From positions 1 through 33,796 of the forward strand of contig CACZTL010000064.1 of NCBI GenBank assembly GCA_902784165.1: 33,796 bases of DNA. Direction: 5' to 3'. Below, piece by piece: positions 7,093 through 16,632 of this stretch. The stretch is from an uncultured Lachnospiraceae bacterium. GTDB lineage: Bacteria; Bacillota; Clostridia; Lachnospirales; Lachnospiraceae. Each line of letters begins with the position of its first letter. Within the stretch, counting starts at the first letter, position 1. The notes beneath the pieces were generated by a model. That model was not told where the DNA came from, made no database searches, and was given only the letters and a program-made list of their open reading frames with translations. Both the position numbers and the translations under genes were made by a program.

Positions 7093-7168
7093 CGGTGTGT
7101 GTCAGTCGGGGACAGTCCCTTTGTGTCAGAACTGACACAAAGGGACTGTCCCCGACTGACACACACCG
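7093..7168. repeat. 76-bp perfect palindrome (GGGGACAG-type repeat)
   Basis: The arms 7093-7129 and 7132-7168 are exact 37-bp inverted copies around an AA centre. Block order in the arm is TGTGTCA, GTC, GGGGACAG, TCCCTT, TGTGTCA. The 546-bp gap between the divergent SulP and ABC-F genes (6957-7502) holds the SulP leader hairpin, this palindrome, a stretch of ordinary composition with only short dyads (for example GTGCAT/ATGCAC at 7275-7293 and CTGCAT/ATGCAG at 7332-7351) and an AT-rich promoter region. I see no convincing gene in it; a 70-codon frame at 7099-7311 starts inside the palindrome. Confidence 0.9.
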
Positions 7169-7433
7169 GCATATTTGACGTACAAAAACAAAAATCCTTG
7201 TATAGCATCATAAGGAATAAATGCGATTCCGTTCATACCGGTCATCGCCACGCGCTTTCGATCGGGAGTTTAAAGTGCATGTCCGAAATGCACACCCACG
7301 CGGAAAAATAAAAATCACGAACTAATGCAAACTGCATACATAATAATGCAGATGCTATTTATAAAAAAAATAATAACAAAAAATAAAATATTTGTCTATA
7401 TTTTTTATTAACTTTTTATTTAATTTTTTGATT

Positions 7434-7462
7434 TTGATTTTTTAAAATAATTATAGTATGAT
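7434..7462 (+). promoter_or_regulatory. Promoter for the ABC-F gene
   Basis: TTGATT (7434-7439), a 17-bp spacer and TATGAT (7457-7462) lie in very AT-rich DNA. The predicted start is about 35 nt before the ATG at 7503. The -10 box covers an earlier in-frame ATG (7458), which argues against that ATG as the protein start. Confidence 0.55.
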
Positions 7463-7502
7463 AAGGGTTATTGATTTATACGGGAGGTTTAAGAGATTTA
7501 AA

Positions 7503-9134
7503 ATGATCAGCGCAAATAATGTTACATACAGGATAGGGAAAAAAGCCCTCTTTGAGGATGTTAATATAAAATTTACCGAAGGCAACTGCTACGGTCTTAT
7601 AGGAGCGAACGGCGCAGGCAAGTCTACTTTTCTTAAGATACTTTCAGGCGAGATAGAGCCGTCGAAGGGTGAGATAGCAATAACGCCGGGTCAAAGATTA
7701 TCTGTCCTTGAGCAGGATCATTTCAAGTACGATGATTACAAGGTGCTTGATACTGTAGTTATGGGGAATTCCCGGCTTTATGAGATCATGAAGGAAAAGG
7801 AAGCTATTTATGCAAAAGAGGATTTTACCGAGGAAGACGGAAACCGCGCAAGTGAGCTTGAGGCGGAATTTGCGGATATGAACGGATGGGAGGCTGAATC
7901 GGATGCTGCACAGCTCCTAAACGGGCTCGGAGTTGAAACAGAGCTTCACGAAAAGCTTATGAATGAGCTCACAGGTAACGACAAGGTGAAGGTGCTTCTT
8001 GCAAAGGCTCTCTTCGGAAATCCCGATATTTTGCTTATGGATGAGCCTACGAACCACCTGGATATTGATGCTATCGCATGGCTTGAGGAGTTCCTTTCTG
8101 ATTTTGAAAATACTGTGATAGTTGTATCTCATGACAGACATTTTCTTAACCAGGTCTGCACACAGATTGCGGATATCGACTATGCTAAGATACAGCTCTA
8201 CGCCGGGAACTACGATTTCTGGTACGAATCCAGCCAGCTTATTATAAAGCAGAGAAAGGAAGCAAACAGAAAGAAGGAGGAAAAGATAAAAGAGCTTCAG
8301 GAGTTTATCCAGAGATTCTCCGCAAATGCTTCAAAGTCCAAGCAGGCAACATCGCGTAAGCGCGCTCTTGAAAAGATTGAGCTTGACGATATCAAGCCCT
8401 CAAGCAGGAAATACCCTTATGTGGATTTCAGGCCTGAGCGTGAGATCGGAAATGAAGTGTTAGAGGTAAAAGGTCTTAAGAAGAGCATTGACGGACAGGA
8501 TGTGATAAACGACATTTCCTTCCTTGTAAACCGCGAGGATAAGATTGCTTTTGTGGGGTCAAACGAGATAGCAACTACTGCGCTTTTTAATATTTTAAAT
8601 GAAGTCGAAGAAGCTGACGGCGGGGAGTTTAAGTGGGGCGTAACGACAAAGGTCGCATACTTCCCCAAGGACATCGGAGCACAGTTTACGGGAAATGAGA
8701 CAATAGTAGAGTGGCTTACACAGTACTCGCCGGACCCTGATTCTACATATGTAAGAGGGTTTCTGGGACGTATGCTTTTCCCCGGTGAAGACGGTGTTAA
8801 GAAGGTAAATGTATTATCAGGAGGCGAGAAGGTACGTGTGCTTTTATCCCGCATGATGATTGAGGGCGCTAATGTACTCGTATTTGATGACCCTACGAAC
8901 CACTTGGATATGGAATCGATAACGGCGCTTAATAATGCGCTCATTAAATTTAACGGAGTAGTTATATTTACATCGCATGATCACCAGTTTATCCAGACGA
9001 TAGCTAACAGGATCATGGAGATACTTCCCGACGGAACGCTTGTAGATAAGATGACTACGTATGATGAGTATCTTGAGACTGATGCGTCGGCGCGTAAGAG
9101 ACAGGGGACGGCTGAGGTTTCAGAGGAAGAATAA
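7503..9134 (+). CDS. ABC-F family ATPase (YkpA/YbiT-like)
   Basis: A 543-residue soluble protein with two ABC ATPase domains and no membrane segments, as in ABC-F ribosome-associated translation factors. Domain 1 has Walker A GANGAGKST (residues 34-42), signature LTGND instead of LSGGQ, and Walker B ILLMDEPTNHLD. A charged helical linker (KKEEKIKELQEF) follows. Domain 2 has signature LSGGE and FDDPTNHLD, but its Walker A reads GSNEIATTALF, lacking the usual Lys. Close relatives are YkpA/YbiT-type rather than antibiotic-resistance ABC-F proteins. I chose the ATG at 7503 because family members begin at MI..NNVT; GGGAGG is 15 nt upstream. An ATG 15 codons earlier overlaps the -10 box. Confidence 0.88.
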   Translation: MISANNVTYRIGKKALFEDVNIKFTEGNCYGLIGANGAGKSTFLKILSGEIEPSKGEIAITPGQRLSVLEQDHFKYDDYKVLDTVVMGNSRLYEIMKEKEAIYAKEDFTEEDGNRASELEAEFADMNGWEAESDAAQLLNGLGVETELHEKLMNELTGNDKVKVLLAKALFGNPDILLMDEPTNHLDIDAIAWLEEFLSDFENTVIVVSHDRHFLNQVCTQIADIDYAKIQLYAGNYDFWYESSQLIIKQRKEANRKKEEKIKELQEFIQRFSANASKSKQATSRKRALEKIELDDIKPSSRKYPYVDFRPEREIGNEVLEVKGLKKSIDGQDVINDISFLVNREDKIAFVGSNEIATTALFNILNEVEEADGGEFKWGVTTKVAYFPKDIGAQFTGNETIVEWLTQYSPDPDSTYVRGFLGRMLFPGEDGVKKVNVLSGGEKVRVLLSRMMIEGANVLVFDDPTNHLDMESITALNNALIKFNGVVIFTSHDHQFIQTIANRIMEILPDGTLVDKMTTYDEYLETDASARKRQGTAEVSEEE

Positions 9135-9136
9135 GA

Positions 9137-9146
9137 GTGTGTCAGG
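9137..9146. repeat. Repeat fragment after the ABC-F stop codon
   Basis: GTGTGTCAGG matches the outer left end of the GGGGACAG-type palindromes and starts 2 nt after the stop. The rest of the element is absent. The short match makes this tentative alone; its position repeats the pattern seen after other genes. Confidence 0.35.
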
Positions 9147-9193
9147 CACAAATCCGGCTTAGGACGCCGAATAAAAACAGGAATCGATAAAAC

Positions 9194-12049
9194 ATGGCAA
9201 CAAGTAAAGTTAAAACGAAAAAAAAGAATACTACAGATAAAGAGCAGGTAGTACGCATTATCGTGCTTGCCTTTCTTGTTGTGCTTGCTTTGAGTAATTT
9301 CGGTTTGCTCGGCGTTGTAGGCCGAGGCATTAAGTGGCTTTTTTTCGGTATCTTCGGAGTGATGGATTACCTTCTTCCGTTTTACTGCGGAGCCCATATC
9401 ATATGGCGCATGGTTGATAAAAAGCCGTCCGGTGAGTTGAGGAAGAAAGTGGGTCTCGGTTATCTGCTTATGGCATTTATCGATGCATTTACACAGAGAG
9501 TTATAAATGTTCCCGATATACGCACAGCGACGCCGGGAGATATTTTCTTAAACAGCGCAGTAAACAAGACAGGCGGCGGCTTTATTGGAGGATTGATAGA
9601 TAAAGCGCTCTCGCCGACCTTGCTTGCCGGTACCATAATAATCCTTTTAGGACTTATGGCGCTTTGCGTGATCGGAATTGTCGATTCGAAGAAGTACTAT
9701 ATTGATAAAAAGGGTGAAAAACAGCCGACACAGGCTCAGCTAAAGAAGGAGAGGGAGGCTGAAAGGAAGCTTAGAGAAGAAGAAAGAATTCATCGTGAGC
9801 ATTTAAGAAGAGAAAGGGAGCTTGAAAGAGAATCAAAGCTTCAGGCGCGTGAGGAGCGCAGGGAAAATGAACGCGCGCGGGCTCATGACAGAGAGCTTAA
9901 GCGTATAGAGCGGGAAAAGGAGCTCTTAAGAGAGCAGCAGGAGATGGCAGAGCTTGCAGCCGGCGTGAACCGTATTATGTATGAAGAAGAAACCGGCCGC
10001 AGCTATGATTACGGAAATCTTGTGCGCTCATCCAAAAAATACAGGGGAGTAGGAGATTTTTCCATACCGGGCGCCGGAAGCGGGGATGAAAGGATACAGG
10101 AGGACTCAGTAATTCAAAAGCCTCAAAGGGAGATATTTTACGATAATCCTGATGAAGGCAGAAAGCGTTCGAGCGGCAGTGATAAAGGTGTAAGGCACAG
10201 AACTGAAAGCTCCGAAAAGACTCAGGCAGGGGCTCGGGAATTATTTGCCGGATATGATGAGGATACACAGTTTTATGACGATGAGTCTTTCAAAGCGTAT
10301 GACGAACCGGTGCAGGATGAAGTTCTCACCGACATACCGGGCAGCGTAGCTTTGCCGGATGACGAAAGTGACAGAGCAGAGATAGAAGAGCTCAGAAGAA
10401 AACGTCGTGAAGAAAGGCTCAGAAGAAGTAAAGAAAGAAACAGGCAGGGCGATGCCCCCGAGGTCGTAAGGAGTCACACATCTGTCAGGGAAAAGGCTTC
10501 CGTAACCGTCGGTACCGGAGAAAGGACTGTCACTAAAGCGGCAGAGGATCGTCATGAAAGTTATATACCCACAGAGTATGAATTTCCGCCATTATCACTT
10601 CTTAATAACACAGGTTCAAGAAACAGCGTATCGCGTGATGAAAACAGAAGAACCGCCGGTCTGCTTTTACAGACGCTTGAGACATTTGGAGTAAAGGCTG
10701 AGATTACAGATATAAGCTGCGGTCCGGCAGTGACGAGATTTGAGATACAACCACCTATAGGAACGAGGGTAAGCAAGATAGTAAGTCTTTCAGACGAGAT
10801 CAAGTTAAATCTCGCGGCGGAGGATATCAGGATAGAGGCGCCTATACCCGGAAAACCGGCGATAGGAATAGAGATCCCCAATAAGAATCCTTCCAGCGTA
10901 TCACTTTTTGAGCTGCTTGACAGCGACAATTTCAGAAAAGCGAAATCACTTGTTTCGTTTGCGGTCGGAGAAGATATAACAGGTACGCCGATCGTTGCGG
11001 ATATAGCAAAGATGCCTCATATCCTGATCGCAGGTCAGACAGGCTCCGGAAAGTCCGTCTGCATTAATTCACTTATTATGAGTGTGTTATACAAGGCAAG
11101 ACCGGATCAGGTAAAGATGATCATGGTTGACCCTAAGGTTGTAGAGCTAAGCGCCTATAATGGTATCCCGCACCTTCTGTTCCCGGTTGTTACGGATCCC
11201 CGGAAAGCTTCTGGCGTCCTTAACTGGACTGTGGCAGAGATGGAAGCGCGTTATAAGCGTTTTGAAGAAACGGGTGTTAAGAATATAGCCGGATATAATG
11301 ATGCCATGGCGAGAAGTAAAGATCCCGAGGCAATACCTATGCCGCAGCTGCTTGTGATTATAGACGAGCTTGCCGATCTGATGATGGTAGCAAAGGGTGA
11401 TGTGGAAACTGCCATATGCCGTCTGGCCCAGCTTGCAAGAGCTGCCGGCATACATTTGATAATCGCCACGCAGCGTCCTTCTGTAAATGTAATAACGGGA
11501 CTCATCAAAGCTAATGTACCGTCAAAAATCGCATTTGCAGTAGCTTCCGGCGTTGACTCGAGAACCATACTTGATATGAACGGAGCAGAAAAGCTTCTCG
11601 GCAAAGGAGATATGCTGTTCTTCCCTACGGGAATTGCAAAGCCTAAGCGTGTTCAGGGTGCATTTGTATCTGACGAAGAGGTTGCGGCGGTTGTTGATTT
11701 TCTGAGAGTAAGAAATGAGGAGCTTTCAGATGAAGATGAACCGGAAGAGACCGGCGTCCAGAGCGAAGGCACAGCCTCCTCCGGCGCCGGCACGCTTACT
11801 GATATAGCGGATGCATTTGCAGCGCCCAGAGATGATGACAGAGACGAGCTGTTTGAGGAAGCGGCAAGATTTGTTATACAGAAGGAGAGAGGGTCTATCG
11901 GTATGCTCCAGAGGAACTTTAAAATTGGGTTTAACAGAGCCGGGCGTATTATGGATCAGCTCTCTGAAGCAGGGGTGGTAGGTCCGGATATAGGAACGAA
12001 GCCTCGTCAGGTTCTGATGACGGAGGAGGAGCTTGCAGGTATATTGTAG
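9194..12049 (+). CDS. ftsK: DNA translocase FtsK/SpoIIIE
   Basis: A 951-residue chromosome-partitioning translocase. The N-terminus has about four membrane segments (residues 18-170) that anchor it at the septum. A long Lys/Glu/Arg-rich helical stretch (about 175-255) and a poorly conserved acidic linker (to about 455) follow. The motor comprises the alpha/beta domains with Walker A GQTGSGKS, Walker B LLVIIDELADL and the ATQRPSVNVITG motif. A winged-helix gamma domain at the C-terminus (about 880-951) recognises polar DNA motifs. The protein pumps DNA at division and, in spore formers, into the forespore. AGGA precedes the ATG. A half-size repeat follows the TAG stop by 1 nt. Confidence 0.95.
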   Translation: MATSKVKTKKKNTTDKEQVVRIIVLAFLVVLALSNFGLLGVVGRGIKWLFFGIFGVMDYLLPFYCGAHIIWRMVDKKPSGELRKKVGLGYLLMAFIDAFTQRVINVPDIRTATPGDIFLNSAVNKTGGGFIGGLIDKALSPTLLAGTIIILLGLMALCVIGIVDSKKYYIDKKGEKQPTQAQLKKEREAERKLREEERIHREHLRRERELERESKLQAREERRENERARAHDRELKRIEREKELLREQQEMAELAAGVNRIMYEEETGRSYDYGNLVRSSKKYRGVGDFSIPGAGSGDERIQEDSVIQKPQREIFYDNPDEGRKRSSGSDKGVRHRTESSEKTQAGARELFAGYDEDTQFYDDESFKAYDEPVQDEVLTDIPGSVALPDDESDRAEIEELRRKRREERLRRSKERNRQGDAPEVVRSHTSVREKASVTVGTGERTVTKAAEDRHESYIPTEYEFPPLSLLNNTGSRNSVSRDENRRTAGLLLQTLETFGVKAEITDISCGPAVTRFEIQPPIGTRVSKIVSLSDEIKLNLAAEDIRIEAPIPGKPAIGIEIPNKNPSSVSLFELLDSDNFRKAKSLVSFAVGEDITGTPIVADIAKMPHILIAGQTGSGKSVCINSLIMSVLYKARPDQVKMIMVDPKVVELSAYNGIPHLLFPVVTDPRKASGVLNWTVAEMEARYKRFEETGVKNIAGYNDAMARSKDPEAIPMPQLLVIIDELADLMMVAKGDVETAICRLAQLARAAGIHLIIATQRPSVNVITGLIKANVPSKIAFAVASGVDSRTILDMNGAEKLLGKGDMLFFPTGIAKPKRVQGAFVSDEEVAAVVDFLRVRNEELSDEDEPEETGVQSEGTASSGAGTLTDIADAFAAPRDDDRDELFEEAARFVIQKERGSIGMLQRNFKIGFNRAGRIMDQLSEAGVVGPDIGTKPRQVLMTEEELAGIL

Positions 12050-12050
12050 A

Positions 12051-12095
12051 AGTGTGTCAGACGGGGACAGTCCCTTTGTGTCAGTTCTGACACAC
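12051..12095. repeat. Half-element of the GGGGACAG-type repeat
   Basis: The left arm is complete (TGTGTCA, GAC, GGGGACAG, TCCCTT, TGTGTCAG), but the right arm stops after its innermost CTGACACA. Two alternative stems exist: GTGTGTCAG (12052-12060) with 12087-12095, or TGTGTCAG (12077-12084) with 12087-12094 around a TT loop. It follows the ftsK stop codon and could lower read-through into fhs. Confidence 0.8.
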
Positions 12096-12114
12096 CGTAT
12101 AAACTATGTATGAT
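12087..12114 (+). promoter_or_regulatory. Candidate fhs promoter with a repeat-derived -35 box
   Basis: CTGACA (12087-12092), which is the inner right arm of the repeat, lies 16 bp before TATGAT (12109-12114). Each hexamer is one base off consensus. A start about 17 nt before the fhs ATG would leave just room for the AGGAG ribosome site. Confidence 0.4.
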
Positions 12115-12137
12115 CAACCAATCAATAGGAGAAAAAA

Positions 12138-13823
12138 ATGAGCAATAAAATACTCAGCGATATAGAAATAGCCCAGGCGGCCGAGCTTAAGCCTATCACA
12201 GAGGTTGCGGCGGGCTTTGGCATAAAGGAAGAGGAGCTTGAGCTCTACGGCAAATACAAGGCAAAGATAAGTCCGGATCTTGAAAAGCGCCTTGAGAACA
12301 ATCCGGACGGAAAGCTTATATTGGTGACAGCCATAAACCCGACACCTGCCGGTGAAGGTAAAACGACCACTACCATAGGTCTTACTCAGGCGCTTAACCT
12401 TTCAGGAAAGAAGTGTGTTGCAGCTCTTCGAGAGCCGTCGCTGGGACCCTGCTTCGGTATAAAGGGTGGTGCGGCCGGAGGCGGTTACTCACAGGTGGTT
12501 CCCATGGAGGATCTAAACCTTCATTTTACGGGTGACTTTCATGCTATAACTGCCGCAAATAATCTTCTTGCGGCTCTTATAGATAATCATATTATGCACG
12601 GAAATGCACTTCGTATAGATACTAAACGCATCATTTGGAAACGCTGCATGGATATGAACGACAGAGCTGTCAGGGATATGGTCATCGGACTTGGGTCCAG
12701 GGCAAACGGTCAAATCCGTGAGGATCATTTCATAATAACGGCCGCATCCGAGATCATGGCTATCTTTTGTATGGCAAAGGATATGGCAGACCTAAAGGAG
12801 CGACTTAAAAAAATAATAGTAGCCTTTGATATAGACGGAGAGCCGGTAACGGCAGGAGATCTTAAGGCGGTCGGAGCCATGGCGGCTCTTCTTAAAGATG
12901 CCATGCTTCCGAACATGATACAGACCTTGGAGCATACGCCCGTTCTTATACACGGCGGTCCGTTTGCCAATATTGCTCACGGCTGTAATTCCGTGCGCGC
13001 TACAAAACTTGCGCTAAAACTCGGTGATTATTGCGTGACGGAGGCCGGCTTCGGAGCCGATTTAGGTGCGGAGAAATTCTTTGATATCAAATGCCGCGCG
13101 GCAGGTCTTAAGCCTGATGCAGTTGTTCTTGTATGTACACTGAGAGCTCTTAAGTATAACGGCGGAGTGGCAAAGGAAGATACGAGTGAGCCGAATCTTG
13201 AAGCACTTAAGAGAGGTATCGTGAACCTCGATAAGCATATAGAAAATATCCAGCGCTTCGGAGTACCTGTAGTGGTTGCGATAAATGCTTTTGCAACAGA
13301 TACAAAAGAGGAGCTTGATTTCATAGATAAGCACTGCAGGAATAAAAACTGCGAAATAGCCCTTTCAAATGTGTGGGAAAAGGGCGGAGAGGGCGGTATT
13401 GCCCTTGCCGAAAAGGTTCTTAAGGTTATTGAGAATGAGAACAGCGATTTCCATATGCTCTATACCGATAATCTTCCTCTTGAAGAAAAGATAAGAACCA
13501 TAGCAAGAGAAATGTATGGCGCCGATGATGTGGAGTTTGAAAGTGAAGCTCGTAAAAATGTAGAAATCCTGACTGATATGGGATTCGGAAAGCTGCCGGT
13601 ATGTGTAGCTAAGACGCAGTATTCACTCTCGGATGATGCATCTAAGCTCGGCAGACCGTCAGGATTTAAGATCCATGTAAGGGACGTGTATGTCAGTGCG
13701 GGAGCAGGCTTTGTGGTTATGCTCACAGGAAAGGTGCTTACCATGCCGGGATTGCCTACGGTGCCGGCAGCGCATTCGATAGATTATGAGGAAGAGACAG
13801 GAAAGATTACGGGGCTGTTCTGA
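12138..13823 (+). CDS. fhs: Formate-tetrahydrofolate ligase
   Basis: A 561-residue protein, close to the usual 556. It makes 10-formyl-THF from formate, ATP and THF and acts in the cytosol as a tetramer. Key features are the ATP loop [14 protein letters not shown], then [37 protein letters not shown] in pieces, the [11 protein letters not shown] motif and late PGLP..PAA. The enzyme feeds purine synthesis and initiator tRNA formylation, and in acetogens the methyl branch of the Wood-Ljungdahl pathway. Presence of fhs alone does not show acetogenesis, since many fermentative Clostridia have it. GGAGA lies before the ATG. The def and fmt genes, which use its product, are close downstream. Confidence 0.97.
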   Translation: MSNKILSDIEIAQAAELKPITEVAAGFGIKEEELELYGKYKAKISPDLEKRLENNPDGKLILVTAINPTPAGEGKTTTTIGLTQALNLSGKKCVAALREPSLGPCFGIKGGAAGGGYSQVVPMEDLNLHFTGDFHAITAANNLLAALIDNHIMHGNALRIDTKRIIWKRCMDMNDRAVRDMVIGLGSRANGQIREDHFIITAASEIMAIFCMAKDMADLKERLKKIIVAFDIDGEPVTAGDLKAVGAMAALLKDAMLPNMIQTLEHTPVLIHGGPFANIAHGCNSVRATKLALKLGDYCVTEAGFGADLGAEKFFDIKCRAAGLKPDAVVLVCTLRALKYNGGVAKEDTSEPNLEALKRGIVNLDKHIENIQRFGVPVVVAINAFATDTKEELDFIDKHCRNKNCEIALSNVWEKGGEGGIALAEKVLKVIENENSDFHMLYTDNLPLEEKIRTIAREMYGADDVEFESEARKNVEILTDMGFGKLPVCVAKTQYSLSDDASKLGRPSGFKIHVRDVYVSAGAGFVVMLTGKVLTMPGLPTVPAAHSIDYEEETGKITGLF

Positions 13824-13858
13824 TTTTACTGTGCGTTAAGCGGAAAAGAGGTTTTAAT

Positions 13859-16087
13859 TTGTCAGCTTTATATGCCGATGTTATACCCGGAATATCACAT
13901 GAACAACTGGATAAACCATTTCGTTACAGAGTTCCGGAAGAAATGACAGAAATAATAAGCCCGGGATCGGTGGTTAAGGTCCCCTTCGGGGGCGGTAACC
14001 GCCTGATCACGGGCTTTGTTACCGATCTCTCGGATGAGCCGGGCTTTGATCCTGCGCGAATCAAGCCGATATTTAAGCTCGTATCAGACAACGAGCTTCC
14101 GGAAAGCCGGATGATAACCATAGCTGCTTGGTTGAAGGCTGAATACGGCTGTACCATGAGTCAGGCCTTAAAGACGGTGCTTCCGGTGAAGGAAAAGGTG
14201 CAAAAAAAGGAAACAAGGCTTCTTAAGCTCTCGGATGATACTCAGATGGTTGAGGGCTATCTTGAGCGAATGAGAAAAAGAAACGCAAAGGCACGAGTAC
14301 GTCTTTTGGAGGCGCTATTAGTCGCAGGCGAGCTTGATGAAGCAGCAGCAAAGAAGGACCTTAAACTTACTTTAAAAACAGTAAAAGAGTTGACCGAGGC
14401 AGGCGTTCTTACTGTCAAAAGTACATTTACATACAGAAATCCCATAGAGGGTGCGGGTGAAGCACCGAAAGAAAATATCATTTTAAATGAAGAACAGGCG
14501 GCGCTAGTTGCGGAGTTTAAAACGGCGCTTGATGCCGGTGAGAAGCGCCCGCTGCTTGTACACGGTATAACGGGAAGCGGTAAGACTGTATGCTACATAG
14601 AAATGATAGATCATGTGGTTAAGGAGGGCAGACAGGCTATAGTACTGATTCCTGAGATCGCGCTTACATGGCAGACAGTAAGACGCTTTCAGGCGCGTTT
14701 CGGTGAGCGCGTATCCATACTTAATTCGCGTATGAGCAGAGGCGAGCGCTACGATCAGTTCCTTCGTGCGGCAAGAGGTGAAATGGATGTGATTATCGGT
14801 CCCCGTTCGGCACTTTTTACGCCGTTTAAGAATATCGGGATTATAATAATCGATGAGGAGCATGAGAGCTCATATAAGAGTGAAAATGTACCGTCCTATC
14901 ACGCAAGAGAGGTCTCCGGGTTTATTGCGGGGCTTCACGGAGCTTCTCTTGTGCTGGGCTCTGCCACACCTTCCGTTACATCATATTACAGGGCAAAAAG
15001 GGGCGAGTACAGGTTGTTTACCCTCACCAGAAGAGCGACAGGCGCTGATCTTGCGACATGTTTTGTCGATGATATGAGGGCAGAGCTGGCAGCCGGAAAC
15101 AGAGGGATGTTTTCAAGAAGGCTTTTGCGGGCAATTGCAGAGAGACTTGAAAAAAAAGAGCAGATTATGCTTTTTATAAATAAAAGGGGATATGCAGGAT
15201 TTGTATCCTGCAAATCCTGCGGTCACGTTTTCAAATGTCCCCACTGCGATGTTTCTCTTACCTTTCACAAAGGTGACAAGCTTGTCTGTCATTATTGCGG
15301 TTATGAAGAGCATATAGAGAAAAAATGTCCCTCATGCGGCTCAACATACATTTACGGGCTTCGGGCGGGAACACAGAAGGTAGAAGACAGCATAAAGCAG
15401 ATATTCCCAAACGCACGTGTGCTGCGCATGGATCGTGATACCACATCAGGCAAGGACGGTCATACGAAGGTGCTTCGTGAGTTTGCCGCCGGGAACGCCG
15501 ATATACTCATAGGTACTCAGATGATAGTTAAGGGGCATGACTTTCCGAAGGTGACTCTTTGCTGCGCGCTTGCGGCGGATATGTCACTTTTTGCCGGAGA
15601 CTACAGAGCGGGAGAGAATACATTTGAACTATTGGTTCAGGCTGCCGGAAGGGCAGGGCGAGGAGAAAGAAAGGGTGAGATGATTATACAAACCTACGCT
15701 CCCGAAAACTATGTTATAGAACACGCAAAGGATCAGGACTATATCGGATTCTTTAACGATGAAATAAATTTCAGGGGGATGATGAATTATCCGCCTGTCT
15801 CTCATATGCTTAAGCTTTCCCTGACAGCAAGAGATGAAGATATTTTAAACAGGGCAGTGTCACTTTTAAAAGAAAAGTTTTTTTCGGGAAGTCTTGAGGA
15901 AATGGGAGTTACATTTATAGGACCGGCTAAAGAACCATTATACAGACTTGCGGATGAGTTCAGGGTGGCGGTTTTTATAAAATCGCGTGATAAGGATATA
16001 CTTGATCAGATGATGAAGTGTATCGGGGATTACATACGAAGCGAGCAGGTATTCAGGTCTGTATTTACCAGGTGGGACAGAGAGTAA
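13859..16087 (+). CDS. priA: Primosomal replication restart helicase PriA
   Basis: A 742-residue PriA. It has an N-terminal DNA-binding domain (about residues 1-105), a winged-helix region, a helicase core with Walker A GITGSGKT and the DEEH box (IIIDEEHESSY), and two zinc-binding cysteine clusters (CKSCGHVFKCPHC and CHYCGYEEHIEKKCPSCG). Helicase motif VI is seen in QAAGRAGRGERKG. It loads the replicative helicase at stalled forks. The start is TTG with AGAGG about 8 nt upstream; the next residues (SALYADVIP) fit the family N-terminus. It follows fhs by 35 nt and precedes def-fmt, a common Firmicute order. Confidence 0.96.
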   Translation: MSALYADVIPGISHEQLDKPFRYRVPEEMTEIISPGSVVKVPFGGGNRLITGFVTDLSDEPGFDPARIKPIFKLVSDNELPESRMITIAAWLKAEYGCTMSQALKTVLPVKEKVQKKETRLLKLSDDTQMVEGYLERMRKRNAKARVRLLEALLVAGELDEAAAKKDLKLTLKTVKELTEAGVLTVKSTFTYRNPIEGAGEAPKENIILNEEQAALVAEFKTALDAGEKRPLLVHGITGSGKTVCYIEMIDHVVKEGRQAIVLIPEIALTWQTVRRFQARFGERVSILNSRMSRGERYDQFLRAARGEMDVIIGPRSALFTPFKNIGIIIIDEEHESSYKSENVPSYHAREVSGFIAGLHGASLVLGSATPSVTSYYRAKRGEYRLFTLTRRATGADLATCFVDDMRAELAAGNRGMFSRRLLRAIAERLEKKEQIMLFINKRGYAGFVSCKSCGHVFKCPHCDVSLTFHKGDKLVCHYCGYEEHIEKKCPSCGSTYIYGLRAGTQKVEDSIKQIFPNARVLRMDRDTTSGKDGHTKVLREFAAGNADILIGTQMIVKGHDFPKVTLCCALAADMSLFAGDYRAGENTFELLVQAAGRAGRGERKGEMIIQTYAPENYVIEHAKDQDYIGFFNDEINFRGMMNYPPVSHMLKLSLTARDEDILNRAVSLLKEKFFSGSLEEMGVTFIGPAKEPLYRLADEFRVAVFIKSRDKDILDQMMKCIGDYIRSEQVFRSVFTRWDRE

Positions 16088-16153
16088 AAACTATTGCATT
16101 TTGAATGGCGTTTTGTTAGAATCAAAAAACTATATTAAGAAAGGTTTAAACGA

Positions 16154-16615
16154 ATGGCTACAAGAACAGTTAGGTTAATAGGTGATGAGATACTCAGGAA
16201 GACCTCAAGACCGGTAGAAGAAATTACTCCGAGAATCGCAGAGCTCATAGAGGATATGTTTGAGACTATGTATGCTGAGGACGGAGTAGGACTTGCTGCG
16301 GTACAGGTTGGGGTGCTCAGGCGTATTATCGTCATAGATATAAGTAAGGATCATTCTGAAAAAATGTGCCTCGTAAATCCGGAAATCGTATTTTCAGAGG
16401 GAGAGCAATGCACGAGCGAGGGGTGTCTTTCCGTTCCTGAAGTTTCGGGTAAGGTAATAAGACCTGAGCATGTGATCGTAAGGGCAAAGGACAAAGACTT
16501 TAAGGATATAGAGATAGATGCTCACGGATTGCTTGCAAAGGCTCTTTGTCATGAGATCGATCATCTCGACGGAATCGTGTTTACGGATATTATGATAGAG
16601 GAAGATAAAGACTAA
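16154..16615 (+). CDS. def: Peptide deformylase
   Basis: A 153-residue metalloenzyme that removes the formyl group from the N-terminal methionine of nascent proteins at the ribosome exit. All three active-site motifs are present: GVGLAAVQ (residues 44-51), EGCLS with the metal-binding Cys (89-93) and HEIDH with the two metal-binding His residues and the catalytic Glu (133-137). The length is that of the short type 1/3-like bacterial enzymes. AGAAAGG lies upstream of the ATG. It is 17 nt from fmt and almost certainly co-transcribed with it. Confidence 0.97.
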   Translation: MATRTVRLIGDEILRKTSRPVEEITPRIAELIEDMFETMYAEDGVGLAAVQVGVLRRIIVIDISKDHSEKMCLVNPEIVFSEGEQCTSEGCLSVPEVSGKVIRPEHVIVRAKDKDFKDIEIDAHGLLAKALCHEIDHLDGIVFTDIMIEEDKD

Positions 16616-16632
16616 GATAACAGGAGGCAGCC

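Noticed and set aside
7099..7311. A 70-codon open frame starting in the palindrome upstream of the ABC-F gene
   Set aside because: It begins inside the repeat, has no ribosome site, and its residues are just the translation of the palindrome plus non-conserved sequence.
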